Positions 1 through 10,525 of a stretch of DNA of 64,000 nt are shown one piece after another (positions within the stretch are counted from its first letter, which is position 1; every line of letters begins with the position of its first letter). This DNA is from Orychophragmus violaceus. Lineage: Eukaryota; Streptophyta; Magnoliopsida; Brassicales; Brassicaceae. A model generated the notes under the pieces. It saw nothing but the letters and a program-made list of their open reading frames with translations, was not told the origin of the DNA and did no database searches. The position numbers and the translations under genes are program-made. The stretch covers positions 10,685,357-10,749,356 of the forward strand of contig CM058236.1 in assembly GCA_030180135.1 (NCBI GenBank), given 5' to 3'.

Positions 1-833
1 GTATTATTTATAATTTGTTAATTTTAATATTATTACTATTAAAAATACTTGTATTTATTTGTTTTAGTCATAAATAAAATTATTTTAAAATTAAAAGACT
101 TATTTGTAAATTAAACAGTTCACTTTTATTATAGCAGAAAAATAGAGTTTATATATATATAGAGGAAAAATAAAGATCCTTATTTTAAATTAAATGTGGA
201 AATAGATGTGAGTTGGAGTAATGAACTAACCCTAAAGACAACAAAGAGGCCACTTCATGCACAAAGCCAATTTTTATTATAAATATTTAAGTATAACATA
301 TAAGGTCTTTTCTAGAAGAATCGAATTTCTATGGGAACATGTCGATACATATCAACAGTTTTGGATGTTGAATAACAGAGTGATGTGTCTAAAGATTACT
401 CAAAAATACAAAGCGGGTGATCTAATATAATGTGATCAGGAGCACTACAAGATGCAAGAGAGAAATACAAGCAGCATAAGGTAAATAAAACTAGTAAGAA
501 ACGATTCTGAGTTGAACGTGATTAAGAGATTTGGATATAGTAATTAAGTCATTTTTGTTCGGGTTTTAGTCTAACTAATAATTAGTGTGAACACATTTCA
601 GGAATACTTGTAGTCGGGATTCAAGATCTTGAACTAATGTTTAATATCATTGAAAATGTAGGAGAAAATTACTGTAACGAAGTGAAAGGTGAACTTTTAT
701 TACTTAAAACCATTTCAAAAGCAAAATAAGATAAACTGAAGACCAAATCAAATCAAACAAGAAAGTCATAAAAGTTGGGGGCAAAAGAGACATAACATCT
801 TCCAATCGACGAAACTAATGGATTGATTGATGC
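1..833. other. AT-rich intergenic region
   Basis: No gene is recognised here apart from a 32-bp relic at 240-271, which is listed separately. The sequence is very AT-rich with short (AT)n runs near 148-162. The stretch around 300-480 has a faintly coding look on the plus strand, but stops interrupt it and I could not assign a family. Confidence 0.5.
240..271 (-). pseudogene. Relic of a second GeBP-like gene 3' end
   Basis: These 32 bases match 841-872, the 3' end of the GeBP-like gene, at 30 of 32 positions by eye. On the minus strand they encode the residues IGFVHEVA, as in the intact gene, but no further similarity is visible on either side. I infer the remnant of a local tandem duplication about 600 bp downstream of the surviving copy. 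A chance match of this length is unlikely. Confidence 0.5.
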
Positions 834-1682
834 TTAAATCAACAAACGGGCCACTTCATGCACAAAGCCAATCTTCTGAACCACAATTTCCATTTCTTTA
901 CCCTCCAGCATTTTCCATTTGTTATGTACTTTCATCTTTGTTTCTGCTGGCAGCATACTCCATTTTTCCTTGAGACGTTCTTCATCAACGCCAAAACTGG
1001 AAAGGGACCCGCCAATGAAAGAGTTCAGGATCCAATCAGTTTCTACCATTTGCTCAGAAGACTCCAGCTTCATCTTCTTCATCTTAGGTTCAGGCTCAGA
1101 TCCCCAAATCGACTCAGACAACTCAAAACATTTCTGACCCAAAGGTTTTGAGAAAGATGGTGCCACACCTTTCTTCCTTCTGGCCATGTATTTCTTTCTC
1201 AGCGTACGGATCTTATTTATAAGTCTATTCACATTCTTACCTTCAAATCTAAATGAATCTTTCAGGGACTCATAAAATCCGTCCATGTCTACGCTATGAC
1301 TTTTACCCGTTTCTCTTTTGAAACTAATCATACCTTGTAAGATGACAAGGTCGTCTTCCTCGGTCCAAAGTCTTTGGAAGTATGACTTTTTCGCCGAATC
1401 TGTTCCAGTTTCGTTCTCATCATTCTCCTTGGCTTGTCTCTCGCTTAAGGAAGTTGTTTCCTCTTCTGTCCTCTGTCTCTTTGTCTTCTTCAGTACAGAT
1501 GAATCAGCGGCAGGCGACACATGGGTTTCAGACTCCGGTTCATTGCCACTCTCCGACTCACTGGACAGAGTTTGAACGGGATTCTTGGCTTCTTCATCCT
1601 CAGACGACGAAGCTTCTTCGGAGGAATCTTCTTCGCTTGCCGTCGGTGGATCCTGCAACAGTTCGTGATGTTTCTTAGCCAT
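834..1682 (-). CDS. GeBP/storekeeper-like (DUF573) transcription regulator
   Basis: This is a single uninterrupted 282-codon reading frame for a nuclear plant DNA-binding protein of the GLABROUS1-enhancer-binding (GeBP/STKL) family. Residues 12-58 are Ser/Glu/Asp-rich, basic KKTKRQR at 65-71 is a likely nuclear signal, and the DUF573 domain runs about 101-195. It opens YFQRLWTEEDD, continues with GFYESLKDSF and ends in LGQKCFELSESIWG. A charged C-terminal segment at 236-282 resembles the family's zipper-like tail. The start is the ATG at 1680-1682 (MAKKHHE). An in-frame ATG lies 28 codons upstream, but it falls close to the TATA box and adds low-complexity sequence atypical of the family. There is no intron, as usual for the family, and a CT-rich 5' leader. 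Family members act in trichome and cytokinin-linked transcription; the exact role here is unknown. It is the only gene in the window that looks intact. Confidence 0.9.
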   Translation of the reverse strand: MAKKHHELLQDPPTASEEDSSEEASSSEDEEAKNPVQTLSSESESGNEPESETHVSPAADSSVLKKTKRQRTEEETTSLSERQAKENDENETGTDSAKKSYFQRLWTEEDDLVILQGMISFKRETGKSHSVDMDGFYESLKDSFRFEGKNVNRLINKIRTLRKKYMARRKKGVAPSFSKPLGQKCFELSESIWGSEPEPKMKKMKLESSEQMVETDWILNSFIGGSLSSFGVDEERLKEKWSMLPAETKMKVHNKWKMLEGKEMEIVVQKIGFVHEVARLLI

Positions 1683-1744
1683 TTGAATAGTCAGAGAGAG
1701 AGAGAGGTGAATTTGGAATGCGTTAGGGTTTGTGGAGAAATCTG

Positions 1745-1752
1745 TTTTTATA
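1745..1752 (-). promoter_or_regulatory. TATA box of the GeBP-like gene
   Basis: The minus strand reads TATAAAAA here, 63-70 bp upstream of the chosen ATG. A (CT)n tract follows at about 1694-1707 on the minus strand, a common plant 5'-UTR or initiator context. The spacing predicts a transcript start near 1715 and a leader of about 30 nt. The LINE begins within about 200 bp upstream, so the gene's remaining promoter may be short. Confidence 0.5.
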
Positions 1753-1840
1753 ATAATTAGACTCATAAATATCAGTTAGCCTCCCCGCTCGTCCAATTAA
1801 GAAAAGCGACTTTTGGAATTCTCATTTTAGTTGCTGTTAA

Positions 1841-2790
1841 TTGTTTTTAATTAAACCAATAAAAGAATTAATTTATTGGAACTTGAAGTACAGAGGAGTA
1901 CGAAAACTCTTCAAATTTGTGAAAGAAACTTTTATTTTTATCTACGAAATTGCTAAAAAATATATGTTGAGTTACTATTTATTAGTTAAAGACATGTTTT
2001 TAGAGAAAAAAGCGCTCTCTAATCAAAACGGTTCAAATGGCGATTTGGATCTAGGTTTTATGATCGACATCGGTTGTGATTGGTGGCTAGATCTCCTTAA
2101 TTGTTTGAGGTTTGCGATACAGGGAGGATTATGGTACTATCTATACGGTTTATGGCTCGAGAGCTTATGGAATCGAAAAGGCGAATCGACAGGAGGATCT
2201 ACGGTTCCAAGATCTACTAAAGATATGGGGTTCAATCGAAAGTTAATGGAGCTATATTCGGAAAATTGGAGGATGGAGGAAGAGATTGGTCAATTCATTA
2301 GCTGGATTATGGTTTGCTGGATTTTCAATGCGAAATCGGGGAGATATGAAAACGAAAGGTTATATGGTGATCGGATATCGGAGATTGCGCGATTAGATCG
2401 ACAATTCTACAGGGTTGCTTCCTTATTTTTGAATATGGAAACTGATAGAAGTTTATTCTGGGCAACAATCATTTGTGTGACATTCATCAAAATTGATATA
2501 AGGAAATTATGGGATACGGAATTCGGGCAGAATTCCGTTAAAAGATTAATCACATTGCAGGATACTGGATTTGAGAAATTATCTTATGTGATTGCGATGA
2601 TTTTGATTCTTAGGGATTCACTATTCTTTTCCTTTACTAGCAAAGTTAATTCACAGAGATTGTGGGTTAGTATAAATACACACGCCTTAGGAAGGGTTTT
2701 GATACACGTTCAAATCTCATACACTGCTCATTTCCTCTTTTTCTCATCAAAGATTATCAGTGTTATCTTGTTCTTTTGCAGTTTTGTGAG
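1841..2790 (+). other. LINE 5' leader with a 323-codon open frame and a splice-acceptor-like end
   Basis: The region directly upstream of LINE ORF1 is open in one plus-strand frame for 323 codons (1841-2812). The predicted protein, rich in Trp, Leu and Ile, resembles no family I know. Just before the ORF1 ATG lies a pyrimidine-rich tract ending in TTCTTTTGCAG at 2771-2781, which looks like a 3' splice acceptor. I think this is leader sequence, possibly containing a leader intron, rather than a gene. The true LINE 5' end may lie anywhere between about 1800 and 2050. Confidence 0.45.
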
Positions 2791-3722
2791 ATGGCTCAGT
2801 CACAGTTGGTAAGTAAGAGTTCTGGCAAGAGTGCGGTGGAGAAGAAGGGTGGTTTGAAGATAACCATTCCAAAGTTTGATAACTCAAACTTGATTCAGGG
2901 ATATGCCAATACTTTGATTTGTAGGTGTATAAATCCATCAAAGCAGGATATGCGGACTTTGCTCTACATGTTTCCAAGAATATGGCAGCTTGAAGATAAG
3001 GTGGTGGGGGCAGACTTAGGTCATGGGCGGTTCAATTTGACTTTGACGATGCAAATGACATTGAGGAGGTCTTAAAGATGGAGCCTTTTCACTTTGACTA
3101 CTGGATGTTGGTGAGGTGGGAACCGGTTGTGTCCCCTACGTATCCTTCGGTGATCACCTTCTGGATTAAGGTACTAGGTATCCCACTTCATTATTGGGCT
3201 GACCCAACATTCAGAAGCATAGGGGAGGCAATTGGTGATGTGAAGCAGGTGGATTTAAATGAAGGACGGATTCAAGTGGCAGTGGATGGTTATAAGCCAT
3301 TGGTATTCACAACAACAATCGAATTCCATAATGGAGAGAAGACTTTGGTATCTCTGAGGTATGAGAAACTCCTCGGTTTCTGCAAGATATGTCATAGTTT
3401 ACGTCATGATCAGTTCAGGTGCCCCCACAAATGGTTTCAATCCGGAAAGTGGCAATGATGGACCGTCTGATAATCCGGGACAGGGGCCTCCGGGGGCGCA
3501 TGCAGTAAGTTTTAAGGCGGTAGTGGCCAATGGTACGGACAAGCCAAAGGAGGTAGCCTCTCATCAATCGGACAGGGACAAGAACAAAGGTAAATCGGTT
3601 GTAAGAGAGCATTACCGTAGGCTGAGAATGGATAGTGACTACCGGGCTTATAAACTAATGGTTCACAGGGGGAATGGGGAAGGAACTTCTAGAGGTGTTC
3701 GCCAGTCCGGGTATGTATCTCC
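2791..3722 (+). pseudogene. LINE ORF1 (DUF4283, zinc knuckle), 5' part
   Basis: ORF1 of plant LINEs encodes an RNA-binding chaperone. The start is the ATG at 2791 (MAQSQLVSK). The DUF4283 fold is visible from LKITIPKFDNSNLI onward (WQLEDKVVGADLGHGRF, then MEPFHFDYWMLVRWEP and VLGIPLHYWADPTFRSIG). A CxxC...H...C zinc knuckle follows (FCKICHSLRHDQFRC, about 3380-3420). A one-base loss near 3032 and another frame change near 3430 break the frame, so three segments must be read in turn: 2791-3075, 3078-3458 and 3458-3722. The reading ends at GYVSP, where copia A is inserted; it resumes at 39841. The downstream part is basic and low-complexity, typical for the region after the knuckle. Confidence 0.85.
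3718..3722. repeat. Left target-site duplication of copia A (TCTCC)
   Basis: TCTCC directly precedes the LTR start and is repeated at 39836-39840 directly after the other LTR. The LINE ORF1 frame rejoins across it. Confidence 0.85.
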
Positions 3723-4240
3723 TGTTAGAATAATGAGATTAGATGATGAATTAAAGAGAGAATGATGAGAGAATGAAGAGAGAGTGCAAGAAAGAAGCTT
3801 AGAACTCGGTTAGGGTTTTCAGCCGCTAGAGAGAGAGAGAGAGTAAGGTTTGCAATTTGTAAGGGAAGAATAATTCCCAACAACTTGATTAGAAATGTGT
3901 ACAAGAGTTATATATGAGCTATACATCTAGGGCAACCATAATAAACAACTAATAAGTGAATAAAGACAAGCTGGTCTTGGAAGAAGAGAGAGAGGGTCCA
4001 ACGGCTATATTGAGAGCGACTTCTCTCTTATTTGTCCAAGACTGATAGTGACACTTGAGCGATATGATCAGACTTGGGAATGAGGGTCTTAGCTTCCTGA
4101 TTGTCTTGATGATTCACAAATAGGTAAAGGCTTCTTGTTCATGAGATCACAAGCTTTAGAACCGGCTCCACTTCATTATCTAAGAATGTACAAGGATTGC
4201 ACAATGAAGTCTTGTGCATTCCATGATCTCCAATTCAATA
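3723..4240 (-). repeat. Copia A 3' LTR
   Basis: This 518-bp LTR pairs with 39321-39835. The element side is preceded, in minus orientation, by a polypurine tract (TTTGAGGGGGAG, complement of about 4241-4252). It contains a (GA)n microsatellite at about 3828-3843, two repeats longer than in the partner LTR. Confidence 0.88.
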
Positions 4241-4343
4241 CTCCCCCTCAAACTTGAATTCAAGAATTGAAGCAAGCTTGGAATGACCATGGAGATCTAC
4301 CTCATTAAAAACCTTCATGAAGAAAACCACTTGGGATAAAACT

Positions 4344-5591
4344 TCATGAAGGGAAAAAGAGTATAGATCCCATAGCCTTAGAGGATTCAGGAAGCTCCAT
4401 GAGTCCAAGCTTAGTGTGAATGGACTCACACACCTTCAAGCTAGTTGCCTTGGTGAACACATCAGCTAGTTGTTCTTCACTCCTTGTAAAACATGGTAAC
4501 ACCACTCCTTGCTCAATCATCTGCCTCACCTTGTGACAATCCACTTCTATATGCTTGGTTCTTTCATGGAAGACTGAATTTGATGCAATGTGGATGGCTG
4601 CTTGGTTGTCACAATGCATGGTGATTGGCTTTGAAGTTTCAATTCCCAAATCCACAAGAAGAGCTTTATCCACGCCAATTCTGTTGCTAACTTCCTCATT
4701 GCTCTATATTCAGCTTCAGCACTTGAGCATGAGACTATCTTATGCTTCTTGCTCTTCCAAGTAACAAGGTTGCCTCCAATGAATGTGCAATACCCTGTAG
4801 TAGACCTCCTGTCCACTCTATCTCCTGCCCAATCTGCATCACAATACCCAACCACTTCTGTGCTTTGGTTGCGACCCATCCAAATGCCTTGACCGAAAGC
4901 ACTACTTAGGTATCTGAGTATCCTTTCAACGATATTCCAATGATACATCTTGGGAGCTTGCATATGTTGGCTTACTTGGTTCACTGCAAAACACAAATAA
5001 GGTATGGTTATGGTTAAGTAAATGAGCTTACCCACCATCCTTCTATATTGAGTAATGTCCTCAAATGGTCTATCCTCAAGCTCCCCCTCTCTTATGACTT
5101 TGTAGCCTTCCTCAAGAGGTGTCTTAGTCGGTTTTGATCCTAGCTTTCCTGCTTCAGATAACAAATCAAGTGTGTACTTCCTTTGAGATAAGAAGAGTCC
5201 ATCGTTAGATCGACAAACCTCTATCCCAAGGAAGTACTTTAGAGCACCAAGGTCTTTTATATCAAAAACAGATTTAAGATAAGCCTTAGTGTCTTGTATA
5301 CCTGACTTGTTGCATCCTGATATGATAATGTCATCAACATAAACAAGGATGACAATGATACCTTCCTGATCTTGAAGAGTGAACAAGGTGTGATCTCCCT
5401 CAGACTTCTTGAACCCTCTTTGCATAAGTGTTGAGCTCAGCTTATGGTACCAAGCTCTAGGTGATTGTTTCGGCCCATAGATAGCCTTCTTGAGTTCTAG
5501 CACCTTTCCTGGTTTAACAATATCCTCAAGACCAGAAGGTGGTGTCATATATACCTCATCTTCAAGCTCTCCTTGAAGGAATTCATTCTTG
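4344..5591 (-). pseudogene. Copia A pol: reverse transcriptase and RNase H part
   Basis: This is the second half of the copia A polyprotein, reading right to left from the B insertion point. The reverse transcriptase shows KKAIYGPKQSPRAWY and the intact catalytic box VYVDDIIISG, then the thumb (GIEVCRSNDGLFLSQRKY) and connection (WMGRNQSTEVVGYCDADWAGD, RRSTTGYCTFIGGNLVTWKS). RNase H follows with SSAEAEYRAM. A one-base deletion near 4670 shifts the frame; the remaining RNase H (MHCDNQAAIHIASNSVFHER, KHIEVDCHKVR) is read in the next frame to the stop at 4344. The N-terminal RT half lies beyond B at 36018 and above. TGGCAAATGGATGT on the far side joins directly to the sequence here once B and one ACATC copy are removed. 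Confidence 0.88.
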
Positions 5592-5596
5592 ACATC
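5592..5596. repeat. Left target-site duplication of Athila B (ACATC)
   Basis: ACATC lies directly before the B LTR and is repeated at 36018-36022 directly after the right LTR end. The copia A pol frame rejoins across it (QMDV then KNEFLQGELEDE). Confidence 0.88.
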
Positions 5597-5790
5597 TGAT
5601 ATATCATGGTTTTCACCGGTTTTAGACCATGATATAAGTATGTTTTAGAGTCTTTTGGTGTTTCTTTAGAGTCATTTACAGGTGTTATCAGGTCTATGAA
5701 CGTTTGGAGCAGATTTGGTGATTATGGCACATTCTGTAGCATTTTGGAGATTTAACCCGAGAGATAGAGTTCACTGTCCAAAACAGAGGA

Positions 5791-5838
5791 GTGCATCGAT
5801 CGACACATCTTGTGCATCGATCGACACACATGCGAGTC
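5791..5838 (+). repeat. Paired CGATCG palindrome cassette in the B LTR
   Basis: Two CGATCG cores lie at 5797-5802 and 5818-5823, 21 bp apart. Each sits in a GCATCGATCGACAC unit that combines one half of the TGCATCGATCGATGCA palindrome with one half of GTGTCGATCGACAC. A GCGA follows (5832-5835). It has the same layout as the cassettes elsewhere in the window. Confidence 0.7.
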
Positions 5839-6314
5839 AGACAATTCTCGGCGGTTTAATGAGAGTTTGGAAATTTCACTTTGGTCCAGAAGTTTCTCAT
5901 AATTACAAAGAAGCCCCAGCCATGATTAGACCATTATATTAGGATTTTTTAAGCCATTGTTTAGGCTACGCTTTAGACACGCTTACTTACGCTTTCATAC
6001 ATTGAGCATAGAGATTTTAGAGCTTTTGGGGCTGATCTGAACCTGTATTGCTTACTGATTTTGGAGAAGATTTCGAACCTCTTTTATTCTTACTCTTTAT
6101 TTATGCAATCTATTTATTCTATGATTTGTGTTTCATTAATCATGTCTGAGTAGATTCATAGTTAGGTTTAGGGATTCTCATAAAGGTTTTCATGACTTGT
6201 TAGATTAATTTATCAGTTTAGGATTCATAACTTAATTGTTCTTCAACCTGAATTGTGCTTAATACTAGCTTCTAACCTGATCATTTAGAATCTAGACTTT
6301 AGGTTATTAAATTG

Positions 6315-6499
6315 ACACGAAAGTGTGGTTTAGAATCTGAACTATTTAGATTGAGCAATTGAATTATCCTCAAAGAAATTTGGTTTAATTGAATTGTGAA
6401 CAAATCGAACCTGCACTTAAGGCTAGTTTAATCTGTTAGGAATTGCAAAGAAATTTGGATTTCTGCTATAGACTTAGAGAATTTTCGCAACGAAAGTTG
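6315..6499 (+). other. Array of four tetraloop hairpins in the B LTR
   Basis: Four 4-bp stems each close a GAAA loop: ACAC-GAAA-GTGT at 6315-6326, CAAA-GAAA-TTTG at 6371-6382, CAAA-GAAA-TTTG at 6446-6457 and CAAC-GAAA-GTTG at 6488-6499. GAAA is a GNRA tetraloop. All lie downstream of the TATA-like box and so would be in the transcript leader. The right LTR keeps them (35518-35703), with one loop mutated to TAAA. Confidence 0.6.
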
Positions 6500-6812
6500 G
6501 TTAATTCTATATCTGTGTTTGAGTTCTAGAACCGGACTTAATTTTATCCTGGCTAATAGTTTATCTGCTTGTCTGATTTCCTGAGAACTCCCTAGACTTA
6601 GCGCTTTTAGTTGATTGCTTACAAACCACTCCTGCTACTGATTTACTTTTCTGCTTGCTATTTAGTTTCTAATTAATTTCACCTAGTTTAACTTGACTGT
6701 TCTACAATCTATCGTAAGGTCTAGAGTCCCTGTGGATTTCGATACCCTAAATACTACTGTCACGTCTGTGCACTTGCAGTGTAGATCTAGGGATAAAAAT
6801 CTGATCGTATCA

Positions 6813-6833
6813 AGTTTTTGGCACCGTTGCCGG
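6813..6833 (+). promoter_or_regulatory. Primer-binding site of Athila B (tRNA-Asp type)
   Basis: The sequence directly after the LTR, with TTTGGCACCGTTGCCGG, is the Athila primer site complementary to the 3' end of tRNA-Asp. It carries one change from the usual GGCGCCGTTGCCGGGGA; element D keeps GGCGCCGTTG at 63694-63703. Confidence 0.8.
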
Positions 6834-7074
6834 AGACTCTTTTGAGTCTTCGATAGATTTGAACTTAGGGTTTAGACTAGGTTTTTCGTTTTTGTTTTTG
6901 GTTACTAATTTTTCTGTTTTTCTCTGTTGCAGGTCTGATATTCACTTAGCATCGATCGATGCATCTTCTGAATCGATCGTTGCAGGGCGAATTTGAGTTG
7001 AATCGATCGTGAAACTCAGGCTTGAGGAACTTGCTAGACTAGAGAGAACAAACAGGAAAAGTCAACGAGCAAGG
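6834..7074 (+). other. Athila B leader before gag
   Basis: This untranslated leader has a long T-rich tract ending in TTTCTCTGTTGCAG (6919-6932), a splice-acceptor-like site. Three CGATCG cores follow at 6953, 6974 and 7004, and a GCGA at 6987-6990. Element D has the same T-rich tract ending in TTTCAG followed by CGATCG cassettes. Confidence 0.55.
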
Positions 7075-8968
7075 ATGGTGCAAAATAGCTTGATTCTGAT
7101 ACCTGATGCTCAAGGTGTTCTGAGAGACCAACAGAACAACCCATACAATGCTTCTGAGCAAAGGATTGATGTTGAGGGACGAGTGATCCCTGAACCTGAA
7201 CCTCAACCTGAACCTGAAGGTCAGAGGCAGATGGTTGATGCTAATGATAGGACTCTTGCTAACTACAACCGACCGGATGAGTTCTATGCTAACCGGTCAA
7301 CAATTGTACCTCCTGGATTTGAGAAGAATGATTTTGAGATCAAGACCGTCTACTACACTTTGCTGAGGCAGAATCCTTTCCATGGTCTCCCACATGAGCA
7401 ACCGATGGATCACATTGATGACTTCGTTACTGGGATGAAGTACAATGGGGTGAACTATGATTTTCTTTACCTTAAGCTTTTCCCCTATTCTCTCGCTGGA
7501 GAGGCTTTAGCTTGGCTGAAGAAACTTACACCTGGTAAGTTTACTACTTGGGATGCTGTGAAGAGAGAGTTCTTGAGGCACTTTTATGATGATGCACACT
7601 CTGATCAGTCGAGACAGGATATTCTCACCTTCACCCAAGGTCCTACAGAGCCTCTTAAGACTTCTTGGATGAGGTTTAAGAAGTACCAACGTGACTGTCC
7701 TCACCATGGATTCTCTGAAGTGACGCTGCTGGGCATATTGTTCAGAGGCATTGATCTACATTATCTGTCTGCATTGGATAATGCCAACAATGGTAATTTC
7801 AACACAAGGACTCCTAAGCAGGCTAAGACATTGATTGATAACTTGGTGAGCAGTAATAGCACCAAGACTGCTGATAAGAGAAGGAAGGAGTCTGGTGGGA
7901 AGATTGATAATCTGTGACACTGTTCACAGTTTCTTGACTGCAAAGAAAGCTGTCCACTTTGCTCAGGATGTGGAGGTATTTGGAGCTGAAGAAGATAACC
8001 AAGAAGAGGATGTGAACTACATTGGTGGCTCTGGATTCCAAGGAAACATGTTTGGGAATCAGAAAGGTAATAAGTTCTTTAATGGTGGGCAGAAGAGTGC
8101 TTTTACAAGCAACCAAAACTCTTCTGGATTTGGACAGACTGCTGGTTATCAGAAGCCTTTTCAGCAAGGTAATCAGAGGACTTATGGATCATCCTCATAT
8201 CATGCACCTCCTGCTGCTAATGCTCATGAGAGCAAGATGGAAGCAATGATGGAACAGTTGCTGAAAGGACAGACTAAGACTGTTGTGGACTTCAACAAGA
8301 AACTGGATGTTGTGTATGAAGATCTGAATGGGAATTTTGAATCCTTTAGCACACATGTGAAGGAGCTTGATGCTAAGGTTGCGAGGACTGCTGGATATGT
8401 TCAGAGGGCAGATGGATCTCTTCCGGGACGGACTGATGCTAATCCTAAGTATCAGTGCAATGCAGTGACATTAATAAGTGGTAAGGAGTTGTTTCCTGCC
8501 CAGAAAAAGCAGTTGAGCCTAGAAGAAATCGTGAAAATTGAAGAAATGGAAGATGAGATCCGTGGAATTCGTAATGCATCGATCGACGCACCCAAGCAAC
8601 GGTCGATGCAAGGCGAAAATGGGGATGCTGAACCCAAGCTCGACGCAGAGGTCGTAACAGAGTCGCCCAGCAACGATCGATGCAACACCAGCAACGGTCG
8701 ACGCAAGGCGACTGCCGAGAGTTCAAACGCAGAAAAGCTGAAGAAGTCGGATGAAAGGGTCTACAAGCCTAAGATCCCTTTTCCTAAGAACCCCAGGAAG
8801 GCTAAGAACGATAGGCAGTATGCTAAGTGCCAAGAGATCATTAAAAAGGTGAAGATTGAAGTGCCTTTGAATGACTCTATGCAGACTACTCCTGTGATGA
8901 AGAGATGTCTTAAGGACTTACTTGCTAGTAAATGGTCTGATGAGGAGAGTGTAATGATGATAACATAA
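7075..8968 (+). pseudogene. Athila B gag
   Basis: This encodes the gypsy gag (nucleocapsid precursor), read in two frames. The frame is open from 7009 without an ATG; the first ATG is at 7075 (MVQNSLILIPDAQG). The retrotransposon gag domain is clear (MDHIDDFVTGMKYNGVNYDF, LAWLKKLTPGKFTTWDAVKR, FLRHFYDDAHSDQ, MRFKKYQRDCPHHG). A deletion after KIDN near 7905 ends this frame at 7917; element C shows what is missing here (MENSEIADLRSKL). The second frame resumes with KKAVHFAQDVE and runs through a Gly/Asn-rich segment (NYIGGSGFQGNMFGNQKG) to 8968. The linker near 8570-8710 encodes CGATCG cassettes in frame (ASIDAPKQRSMQ). The start of the protease follows (CSAVIQG, GSFVLDCGIYRERF) after a further stop and frameshift, up to copia 1. 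Confidence 0.85.
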
Positions 8969-9058
8969 GTATGTAGTGCAGTGATTCAGGGCAAATTCCG
9001 GAGAAGTTGAAAGATCTAGGAAGCTTTGTGTTGGATTGTGGTATCTACAGGGAAAGAT
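8969..9058 (+). pseudogene. Athila B gag-protease junction, cut by copia 1
   Basis: The reading CSAVIQG...KLKDLGSFVLDCGIYRERF leads into the retropepsin domain but contains a stop at 8967 and a frame change. Copia 1 interrupts it after the codons for RERF. The protease continues at 16732. Confidence 0.7.
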
Positions 9059-9674
9059 TGATGGATTGTTTAGTGTTTGTCCTGGTTTAATTCTGTCAGA
9101 TTAAACCCTACTAAACATATTGGATCTAGGTTCTCAAGTAGAAACATAAAGGGATCTCAGTAAATACCTTGTTTATGCAGCGGATTGGAGAGGTATTGTC
9201 AGAGATCAGCAGAACCGCCAAGGGACAGCTCCTCCAGAGGTTCACACACGCACACTTCAGAGAATGGCTGCTAGACCAGAGAGGGAGGAGGCGCAGAGAG
9301 AGTTGGAGAGAGAGCAGCTAGGTTAAGTTTTATTTATAAAACTTTTGTCTAGTTCTTTTGGGCTTTTGGGCCCAAGTCCCAGTCTGATTAAATCCCTTAG
9401 ATTTAATCAGGCCCTTTAATCTCTCTCTAAGTATAGTAAATGCCTGGCACTTTTACTGTACTTCTGCTGAACCATTCCCTTATAGTTTCCTGTTAGCTTA
9501 GGCGTGTGACCCATATGGGATCATATAATAAAGGCAATAAATCCAAGACTTATAGATCATGAGCGGACTCTAGCAAGCCATCATGACCCCCAGTATTATA
9601 TGACTTATGTCTGATCATTGACATACTCTTACTTTCTAGAGACAGTACAGAGATTACTGGACATAATTCCAACA
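9059..9674 (-). repeat. Copia 1 3' LTR
   Basis: This LTR runs TGATGGATTG...ATTCCAACA on the plus strand (TGTTGGAATTATG...CCATCA in element orientation). The complement of TATTTATA at 9331-9338 gives a minus-strand TATA box. The polypurine tract AGTGGGAGAT (complement of 9675-9684) adjoins it. Confidence 0.93.
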
Positions 9675-10525
9675 ATCTCCCACTTGTACTGGAATCTCTG
9701 CATTCATAATCCTTTTGTCTCAATATCTCGATTAGTCATAAGGCAAGATAAGTGTCATCCTTATAAAGCCTAATCATGTTCATGGGACTCTGATTTGACA
9801 CTGACAATCCAAACGACTCGGGACAGTCCGTTTGAGCATGGCCATGCATTTTCCAGTATTCAAATCTCCGATTGGCCTAGAGATATTCACTCCATTTATA
9901 TTGGAGGGACAAATCCCGTCTTGTTCCATCACTGTAAACTACTCACTTCATAATACACCAAAAAAAGGTCCTTATAACTATCGCTTAACGACAGCGTTAG
10001 ACAATGATCAAAGCGCATCAGTTCATGTGCAGTCACATGCATGCGAACTCAGGTCTAAGGACTATACCCTATAGTCGTAGTGAGAATCTCTTATGACACA
10101 GATATAAATATCCTGAAGAGTTCTTATAAGCGGGTCATGTCCGGTCGTATGTACCCCAACATACACCTATGTACTGACTTTGATGTCGTGCATCTATGAC
10201 ACCCTGAAACTTGGTCATAAGTCACATACCAATCTAGTCTCACGCGGTTGTTGGTGTTCCAATTTCAACAACCTTCGACTAGGGACAGGATGATATAAAC
10301 CATCTATCAAATATAGGGTCTCATGATCAAGCCAAATGACTTCGATGACTCAAGATCAAGTCACTTACTTCGATGACCTATAAAATGGTTTATATCATTT
10401 TGGAACGATTATTTCATCACAGTTAAAATAATCTTGAAATGATAATTTTATTAAACATCTAAAAATATTTTACAAGAACATATCAATAACTAAATAAAGC
10501 CCTCAAACTCCCACTCAAATTTAGA
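9675..10525 (-). other. Copia 1 noncoding 3' module
   Basis: About 850 bp lie between the pol stop and the polypurine tract without a convincing protein. The block is clearly similar to copia 2 at 17643-18521, e.g. around 10000-10230 against 18010-18240 (GTGCAGTCACATGCATGCGA, then GGTCTAAGGACTATAC). It contains self-complementary ACATGCATGC-like segments. An RNA-level or 3'-end function is possible. Confidence 0.55.

Larger units (their letters stand above)
5597..6812 (+). repeat. Athila B 5' LTR
   Basis: This 1216-bp LTR runs from TGATATATCATGG to GATCGTATCA. It contains a paired CGATCG palindrome cassette at about 5791-5830, a TATA-like TATATTAGG near 5935, and four GAAA-tetraloop hairpins at 6315-6499. 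The closely similar partner is the truncated LTR at 35313-36017. Confidence 0.9.

Noticed and set aside
300..480. Possible trihelix/NAM-associated gene fragment
   Set aside because: Only a vague coding feel with several stops; no motif long enough to name a family.
6813..6833. tRNA gene near the Athila LTR
   Set aside because: The match is only the primer-binding site complementary to a tRNA 3' end; no cloverleaf or A/B boxes are present.
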